The notes: generated by a model not told the origin, from the sequence alone. A stretch of DNA of 64,000 bases from Pseudomonas sp. UFMG81 (GCF_015354575.1 NZ_JACAFQ010000005.1:172277-236276), one strand, 5' to 3'; shown: positions 7,608-16,830, counted from the first letter of the stretch. Translations and numbers: made by a program.

Positions 7608-9791
7608 TCAGATCGCCTCGAGCTTCGCATACCCCAGCATCAGCCACTTGCTACCTTCGGCGAAGTTCACCTGCACCCGGGCCTGGGCGCCAGAACCTTC
7701 GAAGTTGAGGATCACCCCCTCGCCAAACACCGCGTGCTGTACGCGCTGGCCGAGGTTGAACGCGGTCTGCGGGATATTGGCATTGGCGAACAGGTTGCTG
7801 GCGGGCGCCTTGGCGCCGCCGAACGGACGACTGACGGAATTCGACAGACGCACCTCTTGAACCAGCCCAGCCGGAATCTCCCGTACGAAACGCGACACCT
7901 TGTTGTAGGTTTCGCTGCCGTACAGGCGACGGGTCTCGGCGTAGGTCATGATCAGCTGGCGCATGGCCCGGGTGATGCCCACGTAGGCCAGGCGGCGTTC
8001 CTCTTCCAGGCGGCCGGGTTCTTCCAGGCTCATCTTGTGCGGGAACAGCCCTTCCTCCATGCCCACAAGGAACACGTAGGGGAACTCCAGGCCCTTGGCA
8101 CTGTGCAGGGTCATCAGCTGGATGCTGTCTTCGTGCTCGTCGGCCTGGCTGTCGCCGGCCTCCAGCGAGGCGTGGCCGAGGAACGCCGACAACGGCGACA
8201 GGTCGGCATCCTCGTCGCTGGTCTCGAAGTTGCGCGCAGCGCTGACCAGTTCCTCAAGGTTTTCTACCCGTGCCTGGCCCTTCTCACCCTTTTCTTCCTG
8301 GTGATAGATGATCAGCCCGGACTGCTCGATGACCGTCTGGGTCATCAGGTGCAGCGGCATGTCCAGCACCTTGGCGGCGAGGTTCTCGATCAGCTCGATG
8401 AACGCACCCAGGGCACTGGCGGCGCGGCCTTTCAGCGCTTTGGCGGCGAGCAGCTGGCACATCGCTTCCCACATCGACACCTGGCTGTGGCGGGCATGGT
8501 CGCGGATGGCCTCGACCGTCTTCTCACCGATACCACGCGGTGGCACGTTGATCACCCGCTCCAGCGCGGCATCGTTGCCGCGGCCTTCGAGCAGGCGCAG
8601 GTAGGCCATGGCGTTCTTGATCTCGGCGCGCTCGAAGAAGCGCTGGCCACCGTAGATGCGGTAGGGGATGCGTTCGCGCAGCAAGGCTTCTTCCAGCACC
8701 CGCGACTGGGCGTTGGAACGGTACAGGATGGCGATTTCGTTACGCGCGTTGCCCTGCTTGATCAGGCTTTCGATGGTCTCGACCACGTAGCGCGCTTCGT
8801 CGTGCTCGTTGTACGCGGCGTACAGCGTGAGCGGTTCGCCCTCGCCCATGTCGGTCCACAGCTCCTTGCCCAGGCGCCCGCTGTTGTTGGCGATCAAGGC
8901 GTTGGCGGCCTTGAGGATGCCACCGGTGGAGCGGTAGTTCTGCTCCAGGCGGATCATTTCGGCATCGGGGAAGTCGCTGGTGTACTGGTGGATGTTCTCG
9001 ATCTTGGCGCCGCGCCAGCCATAGATCGACTGGTCGTCGTCGCCCACCGCCATCAGGCTGTCGCCACCGGCCCCAAGCAGGCGCAGCCAGGCGTACTGCA
9101 CGGCGTTGGTGTCCTGGAACTCGTCCACCAGGATGTGCCGGAAGCGGCGTTGATAGTGTTCGAGCAGGCCGGGCTGGTCGCGCCACAGGTCGAGGGCGCG
9201 CAGCAGCAGTTCGGCGAAGTCGATGACCCCGGCGCGCTCGCAGGCCTGCTCGTAGGCGGCATAGATGTCGCGCATGGTGCTCAGGTACAGGTCGCCACCG
9301 GCCTGGATGTGCCGGGGCCGCAAGCCCTCGTCCTTCTGCCCGTTGATGAACCACTGGGCCTGGCGAGCCGGCCACTTCTGTTCGTCCAGGCCCATTTCGC
9401 GCATCACCCGCTTGATCAGGCGCTGCTGGTCGTCGCTGTCGAGGATCTGGAAGTTCTGCGCCAGCCCGGCCTCTTGCCAATGCGCGCGCAGCAGGCGGTG
9501 GGCCAGGCCGTGGAAGGTACCCACCCACATGCCGGCCGGGTTGATGCCCAGCAGTTGCTCGATACGCTGGCGCATCTCCGCCGCGGCCTTGTTGGTGAAG
9601 GTCACCGACAGGATCGAGTGGGGGGAGGCCCCTACGACCTGGATCAGCCAGGCGATACGGTGCACCAGCACGCGGGTCTTGCCCGAGCCGGCGCCGGCCA
9701 GTACCAATTGCCGCCCGACCTGGGCTGCTACAGCCTGGCGTTGAGCGTCGTTGAGGGAGTTCAGCAGGAGGGAGAGGTCGTCATTGTGCAT
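7608..9791 (-). CDS. uvrD: DNA helicase II UvrD
   Basis: A 727-residue superfamily 1A 3'-5' helicase acting in methyl-directed mismatch repair and nucleotide excision repair. Visible motifs are Q motif LNDAQRQAV, motif I GAGSGKT (residues about 33-39), Ia TFTNKAAAEMRQRI, II VDEFQDTN, III GDDDQSIYGWRGA, IV QNYRS, V LMTLHSAKGLEFPYVFLVGMEEG (shown in part), and VI YVGITRAMRQL. Length matches the family (about 720). The ending LGYAKLEAI follows the usual basic/Tudor-like tail. It is monocistronic and divergent from the GGDEF-EAL gene. Confidence 0.97.
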   Translation of the reverse strand: MHNDDLSLLLNSLNDAQRQAVAAQVGRQLVLAGAGSGKTRVLVHRIAWLIQVVGASPHSILSVTFTNKAAAEMRQRIEQLLGINPAGMWVGTFHGLAHRLLRAHWQEAGLAQNFQILDSDDQQRLIKRVMREMGLDEQKWPARQAQWFINGQKDEGLRPRHIQAGGDLYLSTMRDIYAAYEQACERAGVIDFAELLLRALDLWRDQPGLLEHYQRRFRHILVDEFQDTNAVQYAWLRLLGAGGDSLMAVGDDDQSIYGWRGAKIENIHQYTSDFPDAEMIRLEQNYRSTGGILKAANALIANNSGRLGKELWTDMGEGEPLTLYAAYNEHDEARYVVETIESLIKQGNARNEIAILYRSNAQSRVLEEALLRERIPYRIYGGQRFFERAEIKNAMAYLRLLEGRGNDAALERVINVPPRGIGEKTVEAIRDHARHSQVSMWEAMCQLLAAKALKGRAASALGAFIELIENLAAKVLDMPLHLMTQTVIEQSGLIIYHQEEKGEKGQARVENLEELVSAARNFETSDEDADLSPLSAFLGHASLEAGDSQADEHEDSIQLMTLHSAKGLEFPYVFLVGMEEGLFPHKMSLEEPGRLEEERRLAYVGITRAMRQLIMTYAETRRLYGSETYNKVSRFVREIPAGLVQEVRLSNSVSRPFGGAKAPASNLFANANIPQTAFNLGQRVQHAVFGEGVILNFEGSGAQARVQVNFAEGSKWLMLGYAKLEAI

Positions 9792-9951
9792 CCGGCCATT
9801 CTAGGGCCGGGCAGGGGGCACGGGCAAACGCCAGCGGGGCAAATGCACGAAAGCGCGATCTGCCGTTCATCGGCAAGTTCCTCGGGGCTGCGTGGTTGAG
9901 CGGTCGCGCTTCGACGCGCGGGACATTTTCAAAATCATGACGTAGAGCAGT

Positions 9952-9979
9952 TTGGTCCCGGGCAACCCTTGTGTATTCT
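9952..9979 (+). promoter_or_regulatory. Candidate sigma-70 promoter for the GGDEF-EAL gene
   Basis: TTGGTC at 9952-9957 and TATTCT at 9974-9979 are separated by 16 bases, about 50 bases before the ATG at 10032. The match is moderate and untested. Confidence 0.35.
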
Positions 9980-10031
9980 CCCTGCACATTTGCGGTCTGC
10001 CATAACAAGAACACAACAAGAAACCAGCCCT

Positions 10032-12908
10032 ATGACCCAGGATTGCATGGCGATCGATGCATCGCCGCAGACGACGCGCAGCGTGCGAAGGCAATTCGCC
10101 ACCCAGCTGTCGGTCGAGCGTACCCGCCTGCTGTACCAGGGCTCGCTGTTGCCCACGCTGTTCATGTTGCTGACCGGTCTGCTCTGCGCCTGGCTGTTGT
10201 GGGCGCCTGCGCGCTACCTGCTGGTCAGCGTGTGGCTGGCCTGGTTGCTGGCGCTGGTCGCCCTGCGGGTGATCCAGGTGGCGGCGTTCGAAGCGGCGCC
10301 ACCGCTGCGCCAGGCGCGGCCCAACTGGCGGCGGATGTTCCTCGCCGGCTCGGCGTTAAGCGGGTTGACGCTGGCCAGCGCGGCCATCGCCCTGGTCCCT
10401 GTGGATAACTTCGTGCAGCAGGCCTGGGTGTTCGGCTTGCTGGGCGTGGCGGCGCTGTCGGCGAGCGTCGCCTATGCGGTCAGCCTGCCGGCCTTCCTCA
10501 GTTTCGCCATCCCCTGCCTGTTGCCACCGATTGCCTTCCTGTTTGCCTATGACGCCGGCCACCAGCGTGGCTGGGGCTGGCTCGGGCTGATCTTGCTGGG
10601 CGCGCTGGTGGTGGTGGCCTGGCAGGTCAATCGGCTGATCGAGCGCGGCCTGTTGCGACGCTTCCAGAACCAGGCGCTGATCGACCATTTGCAAAGTGCC
10701 CAGCGTCACGCCGAGGACCTCAACCACCAGCTCAGTGCCGAGGTTCGCCAGCGTCGCCAGGCCGAGGAGGCCCTGCGCCTGGCCCATGGCGGCCTGGAGC
10801 AGCGCGTGGCGCAGCGCAGCCATGAGCTGGACCTGGCCAACCAGGCCCTGAGCAAGAGCGAGCAACGCCTGGCGCTGGCATTGCAGGCCAGCGAGCTGGG
10901 ACTGTGGGACTGGAACCTGGCGAGCGACGAGGTGCATCACACCCAATTGCATGCGCTGTTCGGCCTGGATGCCGAGCAGGTCCGCTCGGTACGCGCCGAC
11001 CTCAAGCCGCGCCTGCACCCCGATGACCTGCCGCTGCTGCGGCGCACCCTGGTCGAGCACCTCAAGGGGCGCACCGAGGACTACCGGGTCGAGTATCGGG
11101 TACGCCATGCCCAGGGGCATTGGTGCTGGATCGAGGACCGCGGCCGGGCGGTCGAGCGCGATGTCGAGGGCAAGGTGGTGCGCATGCTCGGCACCCGTCG
11201 CGACATCACCGCGCAGAAGGAGCAGGAAGAGCAGCAGCGCCTGGCGGCCACGGTGTTCGAGGCGGCCAGCGAGGGTATCGCCATCCTCGATGCAGGCTAC
11301 CAGTTGCTGGCGGTCAACCAGGCGTTTTGCGACGTGACCGGCTACGGCCGCGCCGAGCTGATCGCCCGCAACGTGCTGGAGCTGTCTTGCAGCCGCGATG
11401 CCCGCCGGCATAGCCAGGCCATTGGCCAGTCACTTGAACAGCAGGGGCGCTGGCAGGGCGAGCTGGTCGAGGCGCGCAAGAGCGGCGAGCTGTACCCGCA
11501 ATGGCTGCAGCTCAACAGCGTGCGTGATGCACGGGGCCGGATCGCCAATGTGGTCGGTTTCTATACCGACCTGTCGGCGCGGCGCGAGTCGGAAGAGCGC
11601 CTGCGCTACCTGGCCCACTACGATGACCTCACCGGCCTGGCCAACCGCGCGCTGTTCCGCATGCGCCTGCACGAGGCGGCCCAACGCATGCGCCTGAACG
11701 GGCGCAGCCTGGCGCTGCTGCACGTCGACCTGGACCGTTTCAAGCTGCTCAACGAAAGCCTCGGCCACGAGCTGGCCGACCAGTTGCTCAAGAAAATGGC
11801 CCAGCGCATCGCCAACGCCGTGCCCGAGGCCGATACCGTAGCGCGGCTTTCCGGCGACGAGTTCACCATCCTGTTCGACGGCTACAGCAACCTCTCCAGC
11901 CTGGTGCGGGTCACCACGCGCCTGCTCGACAAGCTACGGGTCCCCCAGCGGGTGGGCGAGCATGAGCTGGTGATCAGTGCTTCGGTCGGTATCAGCCTGC
12001 TGTCGGACGCCTCCTTCGACCTCAATGCGCTGGTCAGCCAGGCCGACATGGCCAAGCAGCACGCCAAGCACCTGGGCGGCGACAACTTCCAGTTCTATAC
12101 CGAAAGCCTGCGCGCCAGCACCCTGGAGCGCCTGCAACTGGAGAACCAGCTGCGCCGAGCCATCGACGAAGGCCAGTTGCTGGTCTACTACCAGCCCAAG
12201 CTGTGCCTGCGCACGGGCCAGCTGCACGCCGCCGAAGCACTGGTGCGCTGGCAGCACCCGGAGTGGGGCATGGTCCCGCCTGGGGAGTTCATCGGCCTGG
12301 CCGAAGAAACCGGGCTGATCGCGCCGATGGGCGAGTTCGTGCTGCGCCAGGCCTGCTGGCAGGCCTGCGAGTGGCTGCGCCAGGGCTTGGAAGTCAGGGT
12401 GTCGGTCAACCTGTCGGTGTACCAGCTGCGCCAGGGCAAGCTGGTCAGCCTGGTGCGCCAGGTGTTGCAGGAGTCTGGCCTGGCACCCCACCTGCTGGAG
12501 TTGGAACTGACCGAAAGCCAGTTGCTGGACAGTGTCGAGCACATCATCGCCACCTTCGAGCAACTGCATGCGCTGGGCGTGCAGCTGGCCATCGACGATT
12601 TCGGCACGGGTTATTCATCGCTGAGCTACCTCAAGCGCTTCCCGGTGGACTACGTGAAGATCGACCAGGCCTTCATCCGCGGCCTGCTGGAGGGTAACCA
12701 GGATGCCGCGATCACCCGGGCGATCATCGCCATGGCCAAGAGCCTGCAATTGAAGGTGGTGGCGGAAGGGGTGGAAACCCGCGAGCAGCTGGAGTTCCTG
12801 CGCGAACATGGCTGTGACGAGGTGCAGGGCTACTTGATCAGCCGGCCGGTGGATGCCACGGCGTTCAGGGCGTTGCTGGAGCGCTCAACCGCCGACCTGA
12901 TGCGCTAG
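10032..12908 (+). CDS. Membrane-bound PAS-GGDEF-EAL cyclic-di-GMP signalling protein
   Basis: A 958-residue inner-membrane protein. Five or six hydrophobic segments fill residues about 35-205, followed by a coiled coil (about 215-280). Two PAS domains follow (about 285-400, with the C-terminal motif MLGTRRDITAQKEQEEQQR, and about 405-525). The GGDEF domain (about 530-690) has RLSGDEF at the active site, i.e. SGDEF instead of GGDEF, with the metal-binding DLDRFK intact. The EAL domain (about 700-950) has EALVRW, ELTESQLL, IDDFGTGYSSLSYL, KIDQAFI and EGVETREQLEFL, so all expected catalytic positions are present. Phosphodiesterase activity is likely; cyclase activity is uncertain. The ATG at 10032 is chosen over an upstream codon at 9969. 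Confidence 0.92.
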   Translation: MTQDCMAIDASPQTTRSVRRQFATQLSVERTRLLYQGSLLPTLFMLLTGLLCAWLLWAPARYLLVSVWLAWLLALVALRVIQVAAFEAAPPLRQARPNWRRMFLAGSALSGLTLASAAIALVPVDNFVQQAWVFGLLGVAALSASVAYAVSLPAFLSFAIPCLLPPIAFLFAYDAGHQRGWGWLGLILLGALVVVAWQVNRLIERGLLRRFQNQALIDHLQSAQRHAEDLNHQLSAEVRQRRQAEEALRLAHGGLEQRVAQRSHELDLANQALSKSEQRLALALQASELGLWDWNLASDEVHHTQLHALFGLDAEQVRSVRADLKPRLHPDDLPLLRRTLVEHLKGRTEDYRVEYRVRHAQGHWCWIEDRGRAVERDVEGKVVRMLGTRRDITAQKEQEEQQRLAATVFEAASEGIAILDAGYQLLAVNQAFCDVTGYGRAELIARNVLELSCSRDARRHSQAIGQSLEQQGRWQGELVEARKSGELYPQWLQLNSVRDARGRIANVVGFYTDLSARRESEERLRYLAHYDDLTGLANRALFRMRLHEAAQRMRLNGRSLALLHVDLDRFKLLNESLGHELADQLLKKMAQRIANAVPEADTVARLSGDEFTILFDGYSNLSSLVRVTTRLLDKLRVPQRVGEHELVISASVGISLLSDASFDLNALVSQADMAKQHAKHLGGDNFQFYTESLRASTLERLQLENQLRRAIDEGQLLVYYQPKLCLRTGQLHAAEALVRWQHPEWGMVPPGEFIGLAEETGLIAPMGEFVLRQACWQACEWLRQGLEVRVSVNLSVYQLRQGKLVSLVRQVLQESGLAPHLLELELTESQLLDSVEHIIATFEQLHALGVQLAIDDFGTGYSSLSYLKRFPVDYVKIDQAFIRGLLEGNQDAAITRAIIAMAKSLQLKVVAEGVETREQLEFLREHGCDEVQGYLISRPVDATAFRALLERSTADLMR

Positions 12909-12946
12909 GCGTGCAGGGCTGTGGGAGCGACTGGTTTTGCATGTGC

Positions 12947-13036
12947 TCTGTAGGAGCGGCCTCGGCGATCGAATGTAGGGCACAAAAGTCTGGGGCTGCG
13001 ATGCAGCCCTTTCGCGACACAAGGCCGCTCCTACAG
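12947..13036. repeat. REP element pair
   Basis: A degenerate GTAGGAGCGGCC head and a complete inverted copy (GCCCTTTCGCGACACAAGG then CCGCTCCTACAG) lie between the convergent GGDEF-EAL and zwf genes. Confidence 0.8.
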
Positions 13037-13074
13037 ACGTTTGCGCATGACAGTTGCGCCCATGTCCGTCGTGG

Positions 13075-14517
13075 TTACAGGTGCCAGGCCTGGCCCTGGC
13101 GCGCCAGCAGGCTGTTGGCCTGTTCGGGGCCATTGCTGCCGGCGTGATAGGGGCGCGGTGCCTGGAAGTGTGCTTCCCAGCCCTGCAGGATCGGGTCGAC
13201 CCAGGCCCAGGCAGCCTCGACCTCGTCGCGGCGCATGAACAGCGTCGAGTCGCCGTCCAGTACGTCCAGCAGCAGGCGCTCGTAGGCGTCCCAGCGACGG
13301 GTCTGGGCGAAGGCCTGGGCCAGGTTGAGGTCCAGCTCCACCGGCGCCAGGCGCATGCCCTTGCCCGGGCTCTTGGTCATCATGCGCAGGCTGATGTGTT
13401 CATCCGGCTGTAGCTGGATCAGCAACTGGTTGACCTGGCCACCGCTGAACAGCTCGTGGGGCACCGGCTTGAACTGGATGACGATCTGCGACGAGCGCCG
13501 TGCCATGCGCTTGCCGGTGCGCAGGTAGAACGGCACACCGGCCCAGCGCCAGTTGTCGATGTGCGCCTGCACCGCGACGAAGGTCTCGGTGTCGCTGTCG
13601 TTGTCCACATCCTTCTCGAAGTAGTAGGCCGGCACTTCCTGGCCGCCGATCTTGCCGGCCCCGTACTGGCCACGCACGGTCTTGTCCTGCACGTCCTGGC
13701 CGGTGATGGGTTTGAGTGCGCGCAGGATCTTCACCTTCTCGTCACGCACCGCCTCGGCGTCGAATTGCGCCGGCGGCTCCATCGCCACCAGGCACAACAA
13801 CTGCAGTAGGTGGTTCTGCAGCATGTCGCGGGTGGCGCCGGCGCGGTCGTAGTAGGCGCCACGATTTTCCACGCCCAGCGTTTCACAGACGCTGATCTGC
13901 ACATGGTCGACCTGGCTGTTGCGCCACACCGGCTCCAGCAGGGCGTTGGCGAAGCGCAGGGCCATCAGGTTCTGCACGGTTTCCTTGCCCAGATAGTGGT
14001 CGATGCGGAACACCTGGGGTTCGTCGAACACCGCGCCGATCGCCTCGTTGATGGCGGTGGCCGACTCCAGCGAATGGCCAATGGGCTTTTCCAGCACGAT
14101 GCGCGCCTCGCTGTCGGCCAGGCCGGCGATGCGCAGATGGTTGGCGATGGGCACGAACAACTGAGGCGCGGTGGCCAGGTAGTAGATGCGGGTCAGCCCG
14201 CCAGCCTCGCCCAGGTAGTGGGCCAGGCGGCCGAAGTCAGCACTCTGCGCGGCGTCCATGGGGAAGTAGTCCAGGCGCGCCGAAAAGCGCTGCCAGACCT
14301 CCTCGTCGAAGTCCTGGCGGGCGATCTGCGCCCGGCAGTGGCGTTCGGCGAGCTTGAGGTAGTCCAGGCGTGGCAGGTTGCGCCGGGCCAGGGCAATGAT
14401 CCGCACGGCGTTGTGCAGGCGGGCCTCGCGATACAGGTGGTAGAGCGCCGGCAGCAGCTTGTGCAGGGCCAGGTCGCCCGTGCCGCCGAAAACCAGGATG
14501 TCGCACGGTATAGTCAA
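13075..14517 (-). CDS. zwf: Glucose-6-phosphate 1-dehydrogenase
   Basis: A 480-residue enzyme oxidising glucose 6-phosphate to 6-phosphogluconolactone with NAD(P)+, feeding the Entner-Doudoroff and pentose phosphate routes. Visible are the dinucleotide-binding start ILVFGGTGDLALHKLLPALY, the active-site motif RIDHYLGKETVQN, and the C-terminal family blocks. I prefer the TTG at 14517, which has GGAG 6-10 bases upstream, to the GTG at 14532, which has no ribosome-binding site; the difference is 5 residues. It is divergent from a HexR-like regulator with a palindromic operator between them. P. putida strains carry several zwf paralogues, and this is one of them. Confidence 0.93.
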   Translation of the reverse strand: MTIPCDILVFGGTGDLALHKLLPALYHLYREARLHNAVRIIALARRNLPRLDYLKLAERHCRAQIARQDFDEEVWQRFSARLDYFPMDAAQSADFGRLAHYLGEAGGLTRIYYLATAPQLFVPIANHLRIAGLADSEARIVLEKPIGHSLESATAINEAIGAVFDEPQVFRIDHYLGKETVQNLMALRFANALLEPVWRNSQVDHVQISVCETLGVENRGAYYDRAGATRDMLQNHLLQLLCLVAMEPPAQFDAEAVRDEKVKILRALKPITGQDVQDKTVRGQYGAGKIGGQEVPAYYFEKDVDNDSDTETFVAVQAHIDNWRWAGVPFYLRTGKRMARRSSQIVIQFKPVPHELFSGGQVNQLLIQLQPDEHISLRMMTKSPGKGMRLAPVELDLNLAQAFAQTRRWDAYERLLLDVLDGDSTLFMRRDEVEAAWAWVDPILQGWEAHFQAPRPYHAGSNGPEQANSLLARQGQAWHL

Positions 14518-14561
14518 ACCACCACTCTCCACGTTCGTTTAACTGGGCGGGTTGGCGAGCA

Positions 14562-14576
14562 TGTAGTATAACTACA
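14562..14576. promoter_or_regulatory. Palindromic HexR-type operator TGTAGTATAACTACA
   Basis: A 15-bp element with perfect 6-bp arms (TGTAGT / ACTACA) around ATA lies in the 100-bp divergent space between zwf and the RpiR-family regulator gene. It matches the gammaproteobacterial HexR motif as I know it (TGTARTnnnAYTACA). Placed 45 bases from either start, it could control both genes. Confidence 0.75.
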
Positions 14577-14620
14577 AGAAAGCTACATCCCGGCCAGCCG
14601 ATCATAACCGAGTCCATCCC

Positions 14621-15487
14621 GTGAATCTGTTGCAACATATCGACCAATCGCGGCACCTGCTGCGCAAATCGGAACTGAAAGTGGCCGACCACGTGCTGCT
14701 CGATCCGGCTGCCGTCATGCACAGCTCGATGGCCGACCTGGCGCACAGCGTGGGTATCAGCGAACCGACCATCGTGCGTTTCTGCCGGGCGATCGGTTGT
14801 TCGGGCTTCCAGGACCTCAAGCTCAAGCTGGCGCAAAGCCTGGCCGCCGGCGCGAGCTTTGGCCAGTTCGCCATCCATGAAGATGACTCGGTCGCCGACT
14901 ACAGCCTGAAGATCTTCGACACCACCCTGCACACCCTGATGGAAGTGCGCGAGCACCTCGACCCGCAGGCCTTGCAGCAGGCGGTGACGGCCATGGCTCA
15001 GGCCCAGCGCGTGGAGTTCTATGGCTTTGGCGCTTCCGGCGCGGTGGCGGCCGATGCCCAGCACAAGTTCTTCCGCTTGCTGCTCAGCGCCGCAGCGTAT
15101 TCCGACCCGCACATGCAGGCCATGTCGGCGGTCACCCTCAAGCCAGGCGATGTAGCGGTGTGCATCTCGCAGTCCGGGCGCTCGAAGGATTTGCTGATTA
15201 CCGCCAACCTGGTGCGTGAGAGCGGCGCCAACCTGATCACCCTGTGCCCCAGCCAGACACCGCTGGCCGAGCTGTCGACGGTCAACCTGGCCATCGACGT
15301 GCACGAGGACACCGAGATCTACACCCCGCTGACCTCGCGTATCGCCCACCTGGTGGTGATCGATGTGCTGGCCATGGGCGTGGCCATGGCCCGCGGGCCG
15401 AGCCTGGTCAACCACCTCAAGAGCGTGAAACGCAGTTTGCGCAGCCTGCGCTTGTCGCCCAAGTCGATCAAGGCCACCGACGACTGA
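14621..15487 (+). CDS. HexR-like MurR/RpiR family transcriptional regulator
   Basis: A 288-residue repressor-type protein. The N-terminal HTH_6 domain (residues about 1-77) includes LAHSVGISEPTIVRFCRAIG. The C-terminal SIS sugar-phosphate isomerase domain (about 125-250) contains EFYGFGASGAVAADAQHKFFRLL and CISQSGRSKDLL. HexR binds 2-keto-3-deoxy-6-phosphogluconate and controls zwf, edd and gap genes. Its position beside zwf and the HexR-type palindrome supports the same effector class. The start is GTG at 14621. This may be a paralogue of the hexR in the main zwf-pgl-eda operon, so I give no symbol. Confidence 0.88.
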   Translation: MNLLQHIDQSRHLLRKSELKVADHVLLDPAAVMHSSMADLAHSVGISEPTIVRFCRAIGCSGFQDLKLKLAQSLAAGASFGQFAIHEDDSVADYSLKIFDTTLHTLMEVREHLDPQALQQAVTAMAQAQRVEFYGFGASGAVAADAQHKFFRLLLSAAAYSDPHMQAMSAVTLKPGDVAVCISQSGRSKDLLITANLVRESGANLITLCPSQTPLAELSTVNLAIDVHEDTEIYTPLTSRIAHLVVIDVLAMGVAMARGPSLVNHLKSVKRSLRSLRLSPKSIKATDD

Positions 15488-15510
15488 CCATAGGGCCTCA
15501 TCGCGTACCT

Positions 15511-15540
15511 CTGTGGGAGCCGGCTTGCCGGCGATGAGGC
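15511..15540. repeat. Single REP element, GAGCCGGCTTGCCGGCGA type
   Basis: An isolated REP palindrome sits 24 bases after the RpiR-family gene. Its core GCCGGCTTGCCGGC differs from the GCGGCCTTGTGCCGC type common elsewhere in the window. Confidence 0.7.
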
Positions 15541-15645
15541 CTGTGCAGGCTGGCAAAATTCACGATTCTGTCACCCATCGGCAGCTAAACGGCAAAACAA
15601 GCTCGCCACCCTGAAACTCCCCGCATCCTATCTGGGAGACAGGCA

Positions 15646-15864
15646 ATGGCACGTGAACACGACGGTTCCTACCAACCCAACGCCAAGGCTCGCAAGCAGC
15701 AGGAAAAGGACCAGCGCCGCATGGAGTACCGGCGCGCCATCGAGAGCTACTGCGACCAGCGCGAACTGCTGCGTTCCATCGCTGACTACCCCGACCTGCA
15801 GGACATCACGGTGTGGCAGGTATCGGCGGCAGCTTCCCCGAAAAACGCTCCACAAGCCCGCTGA
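15646..15864 (+). CDS. Small charged hypothetical protein
   Basis: A 72-residue protein starting MAREHDGSYQPNAKARKQQEKD, preceded by GGGAGACAGG, a good ribosome-binding site. It is highly charged and probably helical through residue 50 (DQRRMEYRRAIESYCDQREL). It vaguely resembles the small PA3496-like family, but I cannot confirm this. The last 59 bases overlap the 3' end of the convergent LysR gene, and the final 20 residues look unlike the rest, so the C-terminus may be a product of that overlap. No membrane segment is visible. Real by its start context and codon usage; function unknown. Confidence 0.6.
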   Translation: MAREHDGSYQPNAKARKQQEKDQRRMEYRRAIESYCDQRELLRSIADYPDLQDITVWQVSAAASPKNAPQAR

Positions 15865-16768
15865 TCTGCGCACGTTCGCTGCGGATGAACGCCTGGAACG
15901 CCAGCGCCACCGGTGATTGCCGCTTGCTCTTGGACTGCACCAGGCACCAACTGCGGTACAGCGGCAGCTCTTCCACCGGCAGCTCGTGCAGCACACCGGT
16001 GGCCAGCTCCATGTTCACCGCATGGCGGGTCAGCAGGGCGATCCCGAGCCCGGCCACCACGCATTCGCGCTGGGAATCGGTGGAGGCCACCTCCAGGGTC
16101 TGGGTGAAGTGCACGCGCTTGTCCTTGAAGAACTCCTCGCAGGCCTTGCGCGTGCCAGAACCTTGTTCACGGACCAGCAACGTATGAGGCTCCAGGTCTT
16201 GCAGGCGCAGGTTGTCCAGCTTGCACAGCGGATGGTTCGGCGGCGCCACCGCGATGATCGGGTTGTTGAGAAAGGGCAGGAACTCCAGGCCCATGTCCTG
16301 GGGCACCATCGACATCACGGTCAGGTCGTCGCGGTTGTCCGACAGCCGCCGGATCGCCTGGGCCCGGTTGACCACCGTGAGCGTCAGGTTGACCTCCGGG
16401 TGACGCTGCTTGAAGGCGGCGAACAGGTGTGGCACGAAGTACTTGGCGCTGGACTCGATCGCCAGCTTCAACTGCCCCTGCAATGAGCCCTGCATGTCCG
16501 ACAGCTGCATGTCGAGGTTCTCCAGGCGCCCGAAAATGTCGCGGCTGGCCCGCTGCAGCGCTTCGGCGGCCTCGGTGAGGTAGAGCTTCTTGCCGACGTA
16601 CTCGAACAATGGCTGGCCGACCAGCTCCTCGAGCTGACGGATTTGTAGACTTACGGCGGGTTGCGTCAACGCCATTTCCTCGGCCGCCCGGCTGTAGGAG
16701 CGTAAATCACACACCTCATTGAAGACCTGCAATTGACGCAATGTCATACGCATCAATGACTTACGCAT
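15806..16768 (-). CDS. LysR family regulator divergent from pyruvate carboxylase (PycR-like)
   Basis: A 320-residue LysR-type regulator. The winged-helix domain lies at residues about 7-65, with AAEEMALTQPAVSLQIRQLEELVGQPLFE. The effector domain follows from about residue 90, with LVREQGSGTRKACEEFF in the ligand cleft. It diverges from the two pyruvate carboxylase subunit genes 190 bases away, the arrangement of the Pseudomonas pycR-pycA-pycB locus. I chose the ATG at 16768; an in-frame TTG at 16789 lacks a properly spaced ribosome-binding site. The effector is unknown. An AT-rich inverted repeat in the shared promoter region is a plausible binding site. Confidence 0.88.
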   Translation of the reverse strand: MRKSLMRMTLRQLQVFNEVCDLRSYSRAAEEMALTQPAVSLQIRQLEELVGQPLFEYVGKKLYLTEAAEALQRASRDIFGRLENLDMQLSDMQGSLQGQLKLAIESSAKYFVPHLFAAFKQRHPEVNLTLTVVNRAQAIRRLSDNRDDLTVMSMVPQDMGLEFLPFLNNPIIAVAPPNHPLCKLDNLRLQDLEPHTLLVREQGSGTRKACEEFFKDKRVHFTQTLEVASTDSQRECVVAGLGIALLTRHAVNMELATGVLHELPVEELPLYRSWCLVQSKSKRQSPVALAFQAFIRSERAQISGLVERFSGKLPPIPATP

Positions 16769-16830
16769 TTTTCTCGACGCCCCAGACAAACCTTGTTACC
16801 GGACTATAAGCTTTTACTAATACTGGCCCT

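Noticed and set aside
7734..9899. A 721-codon plus-strand frame opposite uvrD
   Set aside because: It mirrors uvrD, whose motifs are complete. The antisense protein has no recognisable family.
12947..13036. Repeated GTAGGAGCGG motifs considered as CRISPR repeats
   Set aside because: Copies are scattered singly or in inverted pairs between genes, with no regular spacers and no cas genes. They are REP elements.
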